A stretch of 64,000 nucleotides of DNA from Arthrobacter sp. SLBN-100 (GTDB taxonomy: Bacteria; Actinomycetota; Actinomycetes; Actinomycetales; Micrococcaceae), in the NCBI RefSeq assembly GCF_006715305.1, contig NZ_VFMY01000001.1:3906001-3970000 (forward strand). Direction: 5' to 3'. Below the pieces are notes generated by a model, which saw only the letters and a program-made list of their open reading frames with translations, had not been told where the DNA came from and did not search any database. Position numbers and translations under genes: made by a program. Every line of letters begins with the position of its first letter. Position 1 is the first letter of the stretch. Positions 35,605 through 44,295 of the stretch are shown here, in pieces.

Positions 35605-36113
35605 GCGCGCAGGAGGTCCCGGTGCAGGAGGACGCCGGAGCGCACCCGGGGATCCAGCACGCAGCCAGCGGCAACCGGATCGAGGTGCTGGTCCCCATGC
35701 GCTGGGGAGACATGGATGCCTACGGGCACATCAACAACGTCCAGGTCGTGCGGATGCTGGAGGAAGCCCGGATCGCGGCGTTCGGGCCGCCGCGGGGAGC
35801 TGGGCTGCCCGGCATCGAGCCGCACGTGTCCCTGTTCAATGACGTCCCCGAGGGCACCATGGCACTGGTGGCGGACCACAATATCCGGTACGTCCGGACG
35901 TTGGAGTACCGGAATATTCCGGCTGTGGTGCAGGTGTGGATCGGCGCCGTCAAAGGCGCCAGTTTCGATATCCACTACCTGCTCCAGGACCCGGTCACAC
36001 GTGAGGACTGCGTGAAGGCCAGCAGCCACCTGGCATTTGTGGACGAAGCCACGGGCCGGGTGCAGCGCCTCACGCCCGAACAGAAGGAACGGATGGCCCC
36101 TTACAGGCACTAA
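35601..36113 (+). CDS. acyl-CoA thioesterase, hotdog fold (4HBT family)
   Basis: A 170-residue single-hotdog protein. MRWGDMDAYGHINNVQVVRMLEEARI carries the catalytic Asp and the HxNN motif of 4-hydroxybenzoyl-CoA thioesterase relatives. The start is TTG 35601, overlapping the ABC gene stop, so it is made from the same transcript. The acyl-CoA substrate is unknown; linkage to an exporter hints at a lipid-like cargo but proves nothing. Confidence 0.88.
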   Translation: MSAQEVPVQEDAGAHPGIQHAASGNRIEVLVPMRWGDMDAYGHINNVQVVRMLEEARIAAFGPPRGAGLPGIEPHVSLFNDVPEGTMALVADHNIRYVRTLEYRNIPAVVQVWIGAVKGASFDIHYLLQDPVTREDCVKASSHLAFVDEATGRVQRLTPEQKERMAPYRH

Positions 36114-36180
36114 GTCCCTGTACAAGGCCGCACCGCACATACTGGACTTGAAGCGCAACCAACAGCGAAAGGAAGCCCTG

Positions 36181-36438
36181 ATGGCAAAGAACAAAACCCG
36201 GGTCGCCAGGAAGAAAAAGACCTGGAAGGAAATGTCCCCGTCCGCGAAGGCCGGGACCATCCTGGTGGGCATCGCCCAAGTGTCGCTGTTGGTGGCAGCC
36301 CAGCGGGACATTTCGAAGCGCCCGGCGGCACTGATCAATGGTCCCAAGGCGGCTTGGCGGGCCGCATCCTTCATCAACTTCATCGGTCCGGTGGGCTACT
36401 TCACCTTCGGCCGGAAGCGGCCAACAACAGGCATGTAG
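36181..36438 (+). CDS. small membrane protein resembling PLDc_N domain
   Basis: An 85-residue protein with a Lys/Arg-rich start (MAKNKTRVARKKKTWKEM) and two hydrophobic segments (AGTILVGIAQVSLLVAAQ and SFINFIGPVGYFTFGR). The spacing of W, G-P and GRK recalls the short PLDc_N family that also begins cardiolipin synthases. The start is ATG 36181, behind AAAGGA. Function unknown. Confidence 0.75.
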   Translation: MAKNKTRVARKKKTWKEMSPSAKAGTILVGIAQVSLLVAAQRDISKRPAALINGPKAAWRAASFINFIGPVGYFTFGRKRPTTGM

Positions 36439-36507
36439 TCCCTGAAACCGGACGGGCGCCGGCCCGCTCTGAGCGCCCGCCCAGTTTCACCCTGTAAATT
36501 TGAATCC

Positions 36508-38739
36508 ATGACCCCCGCCTCCACTGCTGCCATGCCCCGTGCCCTCGGTATCTCCAAGGAAATCGAGGATGCGGCGTGGTTCGTCCTTGGCCCCGGGCTC
36601 CTCGGCAAGCCGTCCGCCCTGGACGGACGCACCATGACTTGGACGTCGGAGGCGGCAGGTGAGCTGCTGGACAGGCTGGAGCGGGGCACGCCGGACCCCA
36701 AGGCGCCGATGATGACCAACCTGCGGCAGAACCTCGAGGGCGCATCCCGGGAAGCGAAGCAGCTGGCTGTTGAACTGCTGTTCCTGCAGTCGTTGCCCCT
36801 GGCGCATGAGGTGAAGTCCCTGAAAGTTAAGCGTGCCCGGGTGGCCGAGGCCGCCTCCTGGCTGGAGCCTCCCCTGGAACTGCCGGAGGAGCTCTACCAG
36901 GGACTGACGGACCACGGGGTGATCCGCGACCGGACGGCCGAATTCAACTGGACCATTTGGGACCACCTGAAGTGGCTGTGCCGGTTTGTGCAGCACGTGG
37001 ACCAGCAGCCCACCGCGGACATCGCCGCCGCGCTGCAGGACCCGCTGGAGTTCCACCGGCTCGCGGCAGCCACGCCGGGGGACCAGCCGGCCATCCGCCG
37101 AAGCATCGAGTTCCTCACCTGGCCCAGCTACTTCGAGCCGGTCGTGGCGGACGTGGAGCGCCAGGAGATCCGTGACGCCTTCGCCTCGTTGGTGGGCGGC
37201 GCCAAGGGCGACGCCGAGGAAGACATCACCGCGGACATCCACCGCATCCGCCTGCACCTCGATGAACAGGCCGGGCAGCGCATCGACTGGTATGCCCGGC
37301 AGCTGGTCAGCCAGTGGCGCAAGGTGGGCGACCCCGGCAGGCGCGCATGGCTGCTCCGGACGCACAGCGACAACACCGAGCTGCTCACAGCGTGGCGGGG
37401 CGAGGAGAAGGTGACGCTCGACGTCGAACATCTCCGCCTGCTGGGCCCCGGCGTGACTGCAGGGGTGGTCCAGCACGCCGTGGACGAGGACTACAAGCAC
37501 CTCGGCTATGTGGAACGCGAGGACACCAAGACCGCCGTTTTTGCCTTCCTGACCGTCATGAAACCCGGGGACTTGGTGCTCTACCAGCACGCAGGAACGG
37601 TGCGGCTGGGCGGGGTGCTCGGCGAGCCTGAACACAATGAGGACAACCGGCGGCTGCGCCGGAAAGTCCGATGGTTCGATGAAGGCCACACCACCACCAG
37701 CCTTCCCCGGCACGTCCAGCGCCAGCTGGCCACCCCGGGTATCGTCGTGGACGTGACCCGGGTGGTCCAGGCCCTGCAGGGCCTGCTGCCCGCCGAAGCG
37801 GAAACCGAGCCCGACGGCGACGCTGAAGCAGCCGCCGTCGCCCCGCCCGTCCAGGAAGGCTTCCGTTCGCTCACCCGCGAGTTCGCCGACTCGCTGCACA
37901 TGGACCTCGAGCCGCTGCAGGAAATTGCAGAGTTGCTGGAGGAGAACCGGCAGCTGGTCCTGTACGGTCCGCCCGGCACCGGCAAGACCTACCTGGCGAA
38001 GCACCTTGCCGCCGAGCTCGCGGATGACAGCACCGACGAGCGGGTCAAGCTGGTCCAGTTCCACCCGTCCTACGCTTACGAGGACTTTTTCGAAGGCTAC
38101 CGGCCGGACAAAACGGATGAGGGCCAGGTCTCCTTCAAACTCGTCGCCGGACCGCTGCGCCGGCTGGCGGAGGAAGCGGCCAAGCCCGGCAACGAGAAGA
38201 AGCCGTACTTCCTCATCATCGACGAGATGAACCGAGCCAACCTCGCCAAGGTGTTCGGCGAGCTGTATTTCCTGCTGGAGTACCGCGATGACCGGATCTA
38301 CCTGCAGTACAGCCCCAACGAGCCGTTTACGCTGCCCGACAACCTCTACATCATCGGCACCATGAACACGGCCGACCGGTCCATTGCCATGATGGACGCA
38401 GCCATCCGCCGTCGTTTTGCGTTCATCGAACTGCACCCCCAGACCGAACCGGTGAAGGGCTCACTGCTCCGGTTCCTTGAAGCCCGCCAGCTGGACACCA
38501 CCCCGGCGCTGCTGCTGGATGCCCTGAACGGGGCCATCGACGAGTGGGACAGGGACCTCATGATCGGCCCCTCCTACTTCATGAAACCGGCTGCCCAGAC
38601 CCCGGCCGGGCTGCGCCGGATCTGGAAGTACGAGCTGATGCCCCTGCTTGAGGAGCACTACCACGGCCAGCTGACCCGGGCGCAGCTCGAAGAGCGCTTC
38701 GGGCTGGACCGGCTGCTGGAACGCCTTGCAGGCCGCTGA
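36508..38739 (+). CDS. McrB-type AAA+ GTPase with EVE-like domain
   Basis: A 743-residue motor subunit of a modification-dependent restriction system. The C-terminal AAA+ module has Walker A YGPPGTGKT (about residue 487), FHPSYAYEDFFEGYRP, Walker B LIIDEMNRANLAKVFGELYF (about 571) and MNTADRS (about 620), the McrB-type motif linked to GTP use. Around residues 340-425 lies KPGDLVLYQHAG...RLGGVLGEPEHN, which looks like an EVE/PUA-like domain of the kind that reads modified cytosine. The first ~330 residues are unassigned. The downstream McrC gene overlaps by 14 bases. Confidence 0.88.
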   Translation: MTPASTAAMPRALGISKEIEDAAWFVLGPGLLGKPSALDGRTMTWTSEAAGELLDRLERGTPDPKAPMMTNLRQNLEGASREAKQLAVELLFLQSLPLAHEVKSLKVKRARVAEAASWLEPPLELPEELYQGLTDHGVIRDRTAEFNWTIWDHLKWLCRFVQHVDQQPTADIAAALQDPLEFHRLAAATPGDQPAIRRSIEFLTWPSYFEPVVADVERQEIRDAFASLVGGAKGDAEEDITADIHRIRLHLDEQAGQRIDWYARQLVSQWRKVGDPGRRAWLLRTHSDNTELLTAWRGEEKVTLDVEHLRLLGPGVTAGVVQHAVDEDYKHLGYVEREDTKTAVFAFLTVMKPGDLVLYQHAGTVRLGGVLGEPEHNEDNRRLRRKVRWFDEGHTTTSLPRHVQRQLATPGIVVDVTRVVQALQGLLPAEAETEPDGDAEAAAVAPPVQEGFRSLTREFADSLHMDLEPLQEIAELLEENRQLVLYGPPGTGKTYLAKHLAAELADDSTDERVKLVQFHPSYAYEDFFEGYRPDKTDEGQVSFKLVAGPLRRLAEEAAKPGNEKKPYFLIIDEMNRANLAKVFGELYFLLEYRDDRIYLQYSPNEPFTLPDNLYIIGTMNTADRSIAMMDAAIRRRFAFIELHPQTEPVKGSLLRFLEARQLDTTPALLLDALNGAIDEWDRDLMIGPSYFMKPAAQTPAGLRRIWKYELMPLLEEHYHGQLTRAQLEERFGLDRLLERLAGR

Positions 38740-40027
38740 TCCACGTGCTTCCGTCCGGCACCTGGTGCTGGACGAACTGTCCCGGGGCATCGTGGAACGG
38801 CTGGACCCGGCCAGTGCCTCCTTCCTGAACTCCAGCGGCCTGGCCAAAGCGTCACCGATGGGCATGGGGCTCTACCGGATCGAGCCGGTGGGCAAGGTGG
38901 GCTCGGTGCGGACTGCCACAGTGCAGCTGGACGTCCGGCCCAAGGACCGGCTGGGGCTCAGCCGGCTCCTGTTCCTGCTCAGCTATGCGGGCGAACAGGG
39001 GTTCCGCCCCGACTCTGTGGCGGCCGTCGAGGAACGGGAGCTGTGGAGCGCGCTGGCTGAGTCCCTGGCCCAACTGGCCGAGCGGGCACTGGGGCGCGGT
39101 GTCCTGCAGGGCTACCGCACCGTGGACGAGTCCCTCCGCACGGTCAAGGGTCGAATCCGGATTTCGGACCAGATTTCCCGCCGGCCTGGCATGCTGGTGC
39201 CCCTGGAAGTGTCCTACGACGAGTTCAGCGAGGACATCGCCGAAAACCGGATCCTGCGGGCAGCGCTGGAGCGGATGGGCCAGGTGCCGCGGGTCCGCCC
39301 CGACGTGCTGAGCCGGCTGCGCCAGCTCAAGGGAAAGCTCGACGCCGCCACCCGCCTTCCAGCGGGCTCTCCGCTGCCGCCGTGGACGGCCACCCGGATG
39401 AATGTCCGCTACCACGCCGTCCTCCGCCTGGCGGAGCTTATCCTGCGGAACGCCTCCGCCGAAGCCGGCGAAGGCAACCAGCGGACAGCGTCCTTTGTGG
39501 TGGATATGGCGCAGGTGTTTGAGGACTTCGTGGGCAAGGCGCTGCGCGAGGCGATGGGGGAGTACCCGGGGGAGCTCCGGTTCCAGTACAACGCGCTCCT
39601 GAGCGAGGCCGTGCGGGACGCGGACCGGCTGTCCGTGCGGCCGGACGCCGTGCACCTGCTGGGCGGGCGGCCAGTGGTGGTGTACAACACCAAGTACAAG
39701 GCCGCCTCGGATCTCGGGGGCTCACTGACCGCAGACCACTACCAGATGCTGGCGCACTGCACTGCGCTGGCAGTCCCCACGGCCTGGCTGGTCTACGCGG
39801 GTGCGGGGGAGGTCAAACTGCGGCGCATCCTGAATACCGACATTGACATTGTGGAGTTCCCGCTGGACCTGTCCCGGCCGCCGTCGGAAATCCTCGCCGC
39901 CATCCAGGAACTCGCCCGGCAGTCGTGGGGCGAAGTGGTTCCCCACCCGCTCCCTAACCTCGCAAGCTCGGCCAGGGAACCCGGCGGGCGTGGGCCCAGG
40001 CAGGCCAGGAGCGCGGCCGGTGATTGA
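38726..40027 (+). CDS. McrC-type nuclease subunit with altered active site
   Basis: A 433-residue partner of the McrB protein. Family segments include LDVRPKDRLGLSRLLFLLSY, SEDIAENRIL and SFVVDMAQVFEDFVGKAL. The PD-(D/E)XK nuclease core is at PD (D307) ... YNTKYKA (N321, K323). The second acidic residue, normally Asp in DxK, is Asn here, so cleavage may be impaired. The last ~23 residues (after VVPHPL) are read from a dispersed repeat. The start is TTG 38726 inside the mcrB end; a later GTG is possible. Confidence 0.85.
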   Translation: MQAADPRASVRHLVLDELSRGIVERLDPASASFLNSSGLAKASPMGMGLYRIEPVGKVGSVRTATVQLDVRPKDRLGLSRLLFLLSYAGEQGFRPDSVAAVEERELWSALAESLAQLAERALGRGVLQGYRTVDESLRTVKGRIRISDQISRRPGMLVPLEVSYDEFSEDIAENRILRAALERMGQVPRVRPDVLSRLRQLKGKLDAATRLPAGSPLPPWTATRMNVRYHAVLRLAELILRNASAEAGEGNQRTASFVVDMAQVFEDFVGKALREAMGEYPGELRFQYNALLSEAVRDADRLSVRPDAVHLLGGRPVVVYNTKYKAASDLGGSLTADHYQMLAHCTALAVPTAWLVYAGAGEVKLRRILNTDIDIVEFPLDLSRPPSEILAAIQELARQSWGEVVPHPLPNLASSAREPGGRGPRQARSAAGD

Positions 40028-40069
40028 GCCTGTCGAAGTCCGGCCCGTCCGGTGATTGAGCCTGTCGAA
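40019..40069. repeat. tandem GGTGATTGAGCCTGTCGAA repeats
   Basis: Two copies, 40019-40037 and 40051-40069, with a 32-bp period. Both are related to the element at 12459-12476. The first supplies the stop codon of mcrC (TGA 40025-40027). They fill the 43-bp gap between mcrC and the convergent histidine kinase gene. No other terminator is visible there. Confidence 0.75.
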
Positions 40070-40070
40070 A

Positions 40071-41726
40071 TCAGACCGGAACCTGGAACGTAAACGTGGT
40101 TCCTTCGCCCAGGGTGCTTTCAACGTCGATGGTCCCCCCGTGCGCTTCCACAATTGCCTTGCTGATGGGCAGGCCCAGGCCGACCCCGGGGATGGCGGTC
40201 CTGCGGACGTTGCTGGTGCGGAAGAACTTGGCGAAAACCTCTGACGCGTCCTCGGGGGTCATGCCCATGCCGGTGTCTCTGACCCGGCAGGCCAGGCGGC
40301 CGTCCTCCTCCGCCAGCGAAACCAGTACATTGCCGCCGTCGGGGGAGTACTTGATGGCGTTGGACACCAGGTTGTCCAGGACCTGGGAGATTCGGGGCCC
40401 ATCCACGTGTGCTTCCAGCCGGTCCGGAGTCTCAGCGGACAGCACCACACCCGAGGCGGCCGCTTTGGGCATTGCCGAGGAAACGCTGGTGCGCACAAGC
40501 TCGGCCACGTCAACGGCATGGGGTGTGACGATCAACTGTCCATTGCGGCTGGCCAGCAGGTCCGAGACCAAGGTCAGGAGCCGCTCCGAGTTCCGGCGGA
40601 TGATCTCCAGCATGCGCCGCTGCGACTCCTCCGGCTCGCCATCGAGCAGGATTTCCACATACCCGAGGATCGAGGTCAGGGGCGTCCGGAATTCGTGCGA
40701 GACGCTGGAGACGAAGTCGTCCTTCGCCGCGAGCGCGTTAACGAGGTCTGTCACGTCGCTGAAGACAATCACGGAGCCGGCGAAATTGCCGTCGTCGTCC
40801 TTCATTGCCCGGGCGGTGGTCACGAAGGCCCGCTGGTCGTTGCCTGAGCCCACCCAGACGAGGTAGTCCGTGAAGGTTTCCCCCAGTACGGCGCGGCGGA
40901 CCGGACGTTCCTCGACCGGGACCAGCGACTTCCGGTCCGGCCCGAAGACCAGGAGCTGGGACTCGTTCGGGTCCGCGATGTCCTTGGGCCGGGCCAGTTC
41001 GTGGTTGGTCCGCTGCTTCCGGTTCATCAGCACGTCGTGCCCGTCGGCATCCACCGCAAGGACGCCCAAGTGGACGGTGTCCAGGACCGTATTCAACAGC
41101 GACTCCTGGCGCTGGCTGCTGCGCAGACCGGCCTGCAGCTGGGCGTCTTTGTCTTCCAGCTCCCGCTGCTGCCGCATCATGCTCAGCGTCAGGACACTGA
41201 CGGAAACTCCGATGCCCAGCATCATCACCGGCAGTAGCAGTGACCGGGCCAGGTCCTGTGCCGTAAAGGTCCCCTTGGACAGCAGCGGTACCCAAATAAT
41301 GGCCAGCGGCGCCAGGAAGGACAACCACAAAGCTGCCCGGGGGTAGTATCCGGAGGCGCATAGCCAGATCACCGGGAACACCGCGAGCAGGCTGATACCG
41401 GTGAGGCTTTCCTGCCCGCCTTCCCTGCCGGCGGCGATGGAAATGAAATCCAGCAGCGGAATGACCAGGAAGCTCGTATATGGCAGACGCTCCCAAGGAA
41501 CCACGTAGCACAGGGCCATGATGGCCAGCTGCGACACAAGGAAGGCGATAAACAGCGGGTTGTCCATGCTGGCGGGGAAAAACCCCCACATCAGGAAGGC
41601 TGTCAGGATCGTCGTCACGAACAGCGGCATCTGGCTCATCGCCACCCGCTCCGTCAGGGTGTACTCATGGAAGGGGCGCCGGAAGAACCTTATCCGGCCC
41701 GAGGACCACGCCACGGGGTTAGTCAT
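40071..41726 (-). CDS. sensor histidine kinase with MASE-like membrane domain and PAS
   Basis: A 551-residue kinase: about six membrane helices (residues ~30-185), a short coiled coil, a PAS-like domain (~205-335), HisKA with phospho-His in SSVSHEFRTPLTSILGYVE, and HATPase_c with N box DNLVSNAIKYSP, G1 DTGMGM and G2 GVGLGL. All catalytic motifs are intact. It is divergent from the response regulator at 41821, with a 94-bp shared upstream region, and they most likely form a pair. The membrane domain has few external loops, so the signal may be within the membrane. Confidence 0.93.
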   Translation of the reverse strand: MTNPVAWSSGRIRFFRRPFHEYTLTERVAMSQMPLFVTTILTAFLMWGFFPASMDNPLFIAFLVSQLAIMALCYVVPWERLPYTSFLVIPLLDFISIAAGREGGQESLTGISLLAVFPVIWLCASGYYPRAALWLSFLAPLAIIWVPLLSKGTFTAQDLARSLLLPVMMLGIGVSVSVLTLSMMRQQRELEDKDAQLQAGLRSSQRQESLLNTVLDTVHLGVLAVDADGHDVLMNRKQRTNHELARPKDIADPNESQLLVFGPDRKSLVPVEERPVRRAVLGETFTDYLVWVGSGNDQRAFVTTARAMKDDDGNFAGSVIVFSDVTDLVNALAAKDDFVSSVSHEFRTPLTSILGYVEILLDGEPEESQRRMLEIIRRNSERLLTLVSDLLASRNGQLIVTPHAVDVAELVRTSVSSAMPKAAASGVVLSAETPDRLEAHVDGPRISQVLDNLVSNAIKYSPDGGNVLVSLAEEDGRLACRVRDTGMGMTPEDASEVFAKFFRTSNVRRTAIPGVGLGLPISKAIVEAHGGTIDVESTLGEGTTFTFQVPV

Positions 41727-41820
41727 GGCATGGAAACTTGTCGGGCAGGGTGTGCAGGGCCATAGCAGCAGGATATCCGCAGCCAGCTATACTTCTGACG
41801 TCGGCTGCTGAGGGGGCGCT

Positions 41821-42588
41821 ATGAGTGATGCACGGGTGGGACTGGTCATCGAGGATGACCATGACATTCGCGAACTGGTTCGTACGGTGCTGACCCAGGC
41901 GGGCTTTGAGGTGACCGTCGCCAGCAGTGGCGCCGAGGGCGTCCTGACGGCCAAGACCCTCAATCCGGACGTCATCACCTTGGATCTTGGCCTGCCGGAC
42001 ATCGACGGTTTTGAAGTGTCCCGGCAGATCCGCGAGTTCTCGGACGCCTACATCGTGATGCTCACGGCCCGCACCGAGGAACTGGACACCCTGATCGGGC
42101 TTGAGTCCGGCGCCGATGATTACCTCACCAAGCCGTTCCGTCCCCGGGAGCTCCGCGCCCGCATTGCCGCCATGATGCGCCGTCCCCGTTCTGCGCCCGG
42201 CCCCGCCGAAGCGTCGGGCGTGGAGGCCTCGGCTGATGCCGCCGCGCATCCCGAGCGCGGGAACTACAGCCACAACGGGCTGAAGCTGAGCTACCCGTCC
42301 CGCACGGTCACCGTGGACGGCACGGAAATGAGCCTGACCCGTACGGAATTCGAGCTCCTGCACGCCCTCCTCGAAGCAGGCCGCACGGTCCGGACCAAAG
42401 CGGACCTGGTGCGCCGGCTGCGGGACGAGGATTATGACGTCGGGGGCTACATCAGCGAGGCGGACGAACGGTCCGTCGAGGTCCACATGGGCAACCTGCG
42501 CAAAAAGCTGGGTGATTCACCGCAGAAGCCGCGGTGGCTCCAGACAGTGCGCGGCGTCGGCTACCGGCTGGCTCCCGACGAGCACTGA
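41821..42588 (+). CDS. OmpR/PhoB-family response regulator
   Basis: A 255-residue two-domain regulator. The receiver has acidic pocket VIEDDHD, phospho-Asp in ITLDLGLPDIDGFE, Thr in MLTARTEE and Lys in YLTKPF. A ~35-residue linker leads to a C-terminal winged helix (LTRTEFELLHALLEAGRTV, VDVHMGNLRKKLGD-like segment, VRGVGYRL). It is probably phosphorylated by the divergent kinase. Its 3' end overlaps the convergent Hpt gene by 28 bases. Confidence 0.93.
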   Translation: MSDARVGLVIEDDHDIRELVRTVLTQAGFEVTVASSGAEGVLTAKTLNPDVITLDLGLPDIDGFEVSRQIREFSDAYIVMLTARTEELDTLIGLESGADDYLTKPFRPRELRARIAAMMRRPRSAPGPAEASGVEASADAAAHPERGNYSHNGLKLSYPSRTVTVDGTEMSLTRTEFELLHALLEAGRTVRTKADLVRRLRDEDYDVGGYISEADERSVEVHMGNLRKKLGDSPQKPRWLQTVRGVGYRLAPDEH

Positions 42589-42971
42589 GCCTGCAGCCGG
42601 TGCATTGTTTGCTGGCTGCACTGGTAAATAGGCCGCAGGTAGGAGCCCGCAAGCCGGGGCAGTACGACGGCGACGTCCGCGTCGTACGCTTCGGTGCGGA
42701 TCTCACCCTCCAAGGCCATGGCCAGGCGCGCCAGCCGTTCGGCACCCACCATCTGGCTTGACGTTTTCAAACTCAGGACCGCGTCCACTGATCCATCCAG
42801 GTCCCCCGTGGTGAGAGCCAGCTGCAGGCGCCCAATCCGATGGGGGAGATATTCGATGAAATTGCCCACAAAGACCTTACAGTAGCCCCCGTCCTCCCCG
42901 AGTTCGTCACGGAGCCGGTTCAGGACTGCCTGGTCCACAAGCGGCCTTCCGGCATCATCAGACGGCGCCAT
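42561..42971 (-). CDS. Hpt-domain protein lacking the phospho-histidine
   Basis: A 136-residue helical protein matching the Hpt domain (VFVGNFIEYLPHRIGRLQLAL, then AVLSLKTSSQMVGAERLARLAMALE). The motif is normally AHxLKxSS with the His phosphorylated; here Leu66 (codon 42774-42776) stands in its place. It therefore cannot relay phosphate in the usual way and may be a decoy or scaffold. The start is ATG 42971, behind AAAGGA. It converges on the response regulator gene with a 28-base overlap. The 314-bp region up to the Vsr gene (42972-43285) holds only its presumed promoter and no convincing gene. Confidence 0.8.
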   Translation of the reverse strand: MAPSDDAGRPLVDQAVLNRLRDELGEDGGYCKVFVGNFIEYLPHRIGRLQLALTTGDLDGSVDAVLSLKTSSQMVGAERLARLAMALEGEIRTEAYDADVAVVLPRLAGSYLRPIYQCSQQTMHRLQAQCSSGASR

Positions 42972-43285
42972 TACGGTCCTTTCGGCTGGAGTTTTCCTTC
43001 GCGGAAATGGGGCGGTCACGGACGGAATTTCTTCTTCTTCAGATTAGGTGTGTTCCTTTTGCTAATAATGGTTTCGCGGCATAATTGTGGGTTTCTTGAT
43101 GAGGCTGCGGGTTTCTACCCCTGATGCTTGAGCCAGTGCATTACTGACCAATTGCCGTTGGTCCGGGAATTCCAGCTGTAGCAGTCCGTAGCCGGGACAG
43201 CGCATCCATCCTTCTGGAGGCGCATCAAGAACGGCTGGGATAAAGCCCAAAGATTGCCTCAAGAATGCTTTTCCTGAGAAGAGGT

Positions 43286-43723
43286 TTATTGCGCTGGGCT
43301 GGTTGCTTCAAGGAACCGCACCAGCTGGGATTCGAGCGCTGAACCATTCTTGAGCTCGCATTCCCAGACGGTGAGCACCTCCCAGCCGGCGTCCTCCAGT
43401 TGGCGGCGCTGGCCGGCGTCGCGCTCCTTGGTGCGTTCCCGCTTCGCCGCCCAAAACTCGGCATTCGCCTTCGGGGCGTGCTGACCGACGCGGCAGTCGT
43501 GGAAGTGCCAGAAGCAGCCGTTGACAAAGATGACCTTCCGGCGGCCGGCGAACACGAGGTCGGGGTTGCCGGGCAGCCGGGTTCGGCCTGCCTGCCCGTG
43601 CAGGCGGTACCGGTATCCCTTGGCGTGGAGGAGGCGGCGCACCAGCAGTTCAGGCTTGGTGTGTTTGCCCCGGATCCGGGACATGTTCCAGCTGCGCCGC
43701 TCCGGGGTGAGCTTGTCCGCCAT
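43286..43723 (-). CDS. vsr: very short patch repair endonuclease (Vsr)
   Basis: A 145-residue nuclease that nicks beside T:G mismatches arising from deamination of 5-methylcytosine. The N-terminal MSRIRGKHTKPELLVRRLL, the catalytic Asp in LPGNPDLVFAGRRKVIFVNG and the zinc/active-site CFWHFHDC are intact. Vsr normally accompanies a cytosine methylase; none is in this window. The nearby McrBC-like genes also deal with modified cytosine. The start is ATG 43723. Confidence 0.93.
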   Translation of the reverse strand: MADKLTPERRSWNMSRIRGKHTKPELLVRRLLHAKGYRYRLHGQAGRTRLPGNPDLVFAGRRKVIFVNGCFWHFHDCRVGQHAPKANAEFWAAKRERTKERDAGQRRQLEDAGWEVLTVWECELKNGSALESQLVRFLEATSPAQ

Positions 43724-43742
43724 GCTACCAGTCTAGGAGTTC

Positions 43743-44177
43743 CTAGATCTCCCGCTCCGGCTGTTCACCGAACTGGAAGTGCCTGCCGCTGACGGATGTG
43801 GGGTCAATCTCCACGTAGAAGTCCTTCAGGGTGGGGACCCAGGTCTTCAATCCCAGCGCCTCCACGGCTTCCAGTTCCGACGAACTGCTCAGCACCCGGG
43901 CGGTTCCACGCAACACCACCGACCACGCTTCGTCTGGGAGGATGCCGTCCGTTTCGAAGAGCACCGCGGAGTTGATGGTCAGCTGCGCCAGCTTGTTGCC
44001 CGGCGCGGTCCGAAGGTAGATCTTTCGGTCCGCCGTGACGTAGTTGACCGGGAAGATGTCCGGCTCGCCGGCAACGGAGACCACCAGTCTCCCGTGCCTG
44101 GTGCCCTCCAGGAGGCGCCAGGACTGCCCGTCGTTGAGTTCCAGTACGGGTTGCCCGTCAGCATGTTCAAACATCAT
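43743..44177 (-). CDS. pyridoxamine 5'-phosphate oxidase-fold protein
   Basis: A 144-residue split-barrel flavin-binding-type protein (HGRLVVSVAGEPDIFPVNYVT, RTAPGNKLAQLTINSAVLFE, WSVVLRGTARVL). Relatives bind FMN, F420 or heme; this is too short and different for true PdxH. The start is ATG 44177. It is divergent from the NCS1 permease gene, with the inverted repeat TTCTAC/GTAGAA (44189-44205) in front of it. Confidence 0.85.
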   Translation of the reverse strand: MMFEHADGQPVLELNDGQSWRLLEGTRHGRLVVSVAGEPDIFPVNYVTADRKIYLRTAPGNKLAQLTINSAVLFETDGILPDEAWSVVLRGTARVLSSSSELEAVEALGLKTWVPTLKDFYVEIDPTSVSGRHFQFGEQPEREI

Positions 44178-44244
44178 GCAGTCATTCTTCTACGTCAGGT
44201 AGAAATGCGCTAGGGGTAAGTGGCGGTTTCCTTACCGGACTTTA

Positions 44245-44256
44245 TTGACAGTGTCA
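44245..44256. promoter_or_regulatory. TGACA-G-TGTCA dyad upstream of permease
   Basis: A perfect dyad at 44246-44256, with TTGACA (44245-44250) usable as a -35 box. No strong -10 follows at the right distance, so the promoter assignment is tentative. Confidence 0.35.
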
Positions 44257-44295
44257 GTCACGGATTTACCCCGTCGAAACACCCCTGTGACAGCC

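Noticed and set aside
36487..38436. A 649-codon minus-strand frame opposite the McrB gene.
   Set aside because: The plus strand encodes intact AAA+ motifs; the antisense product is His/Val/Gly/Gln-rich, with no domain and no ribosome site.
43062..43262. A 66-codon minus-strand frame between the Hpt and Vsr genes.
   Set aside because: An ATG with AGAAGG exists inside it, but the product (~47 residues) shows no conserved features and ends in an odd Pro/Lys/Asn run; too weak to call a gene.
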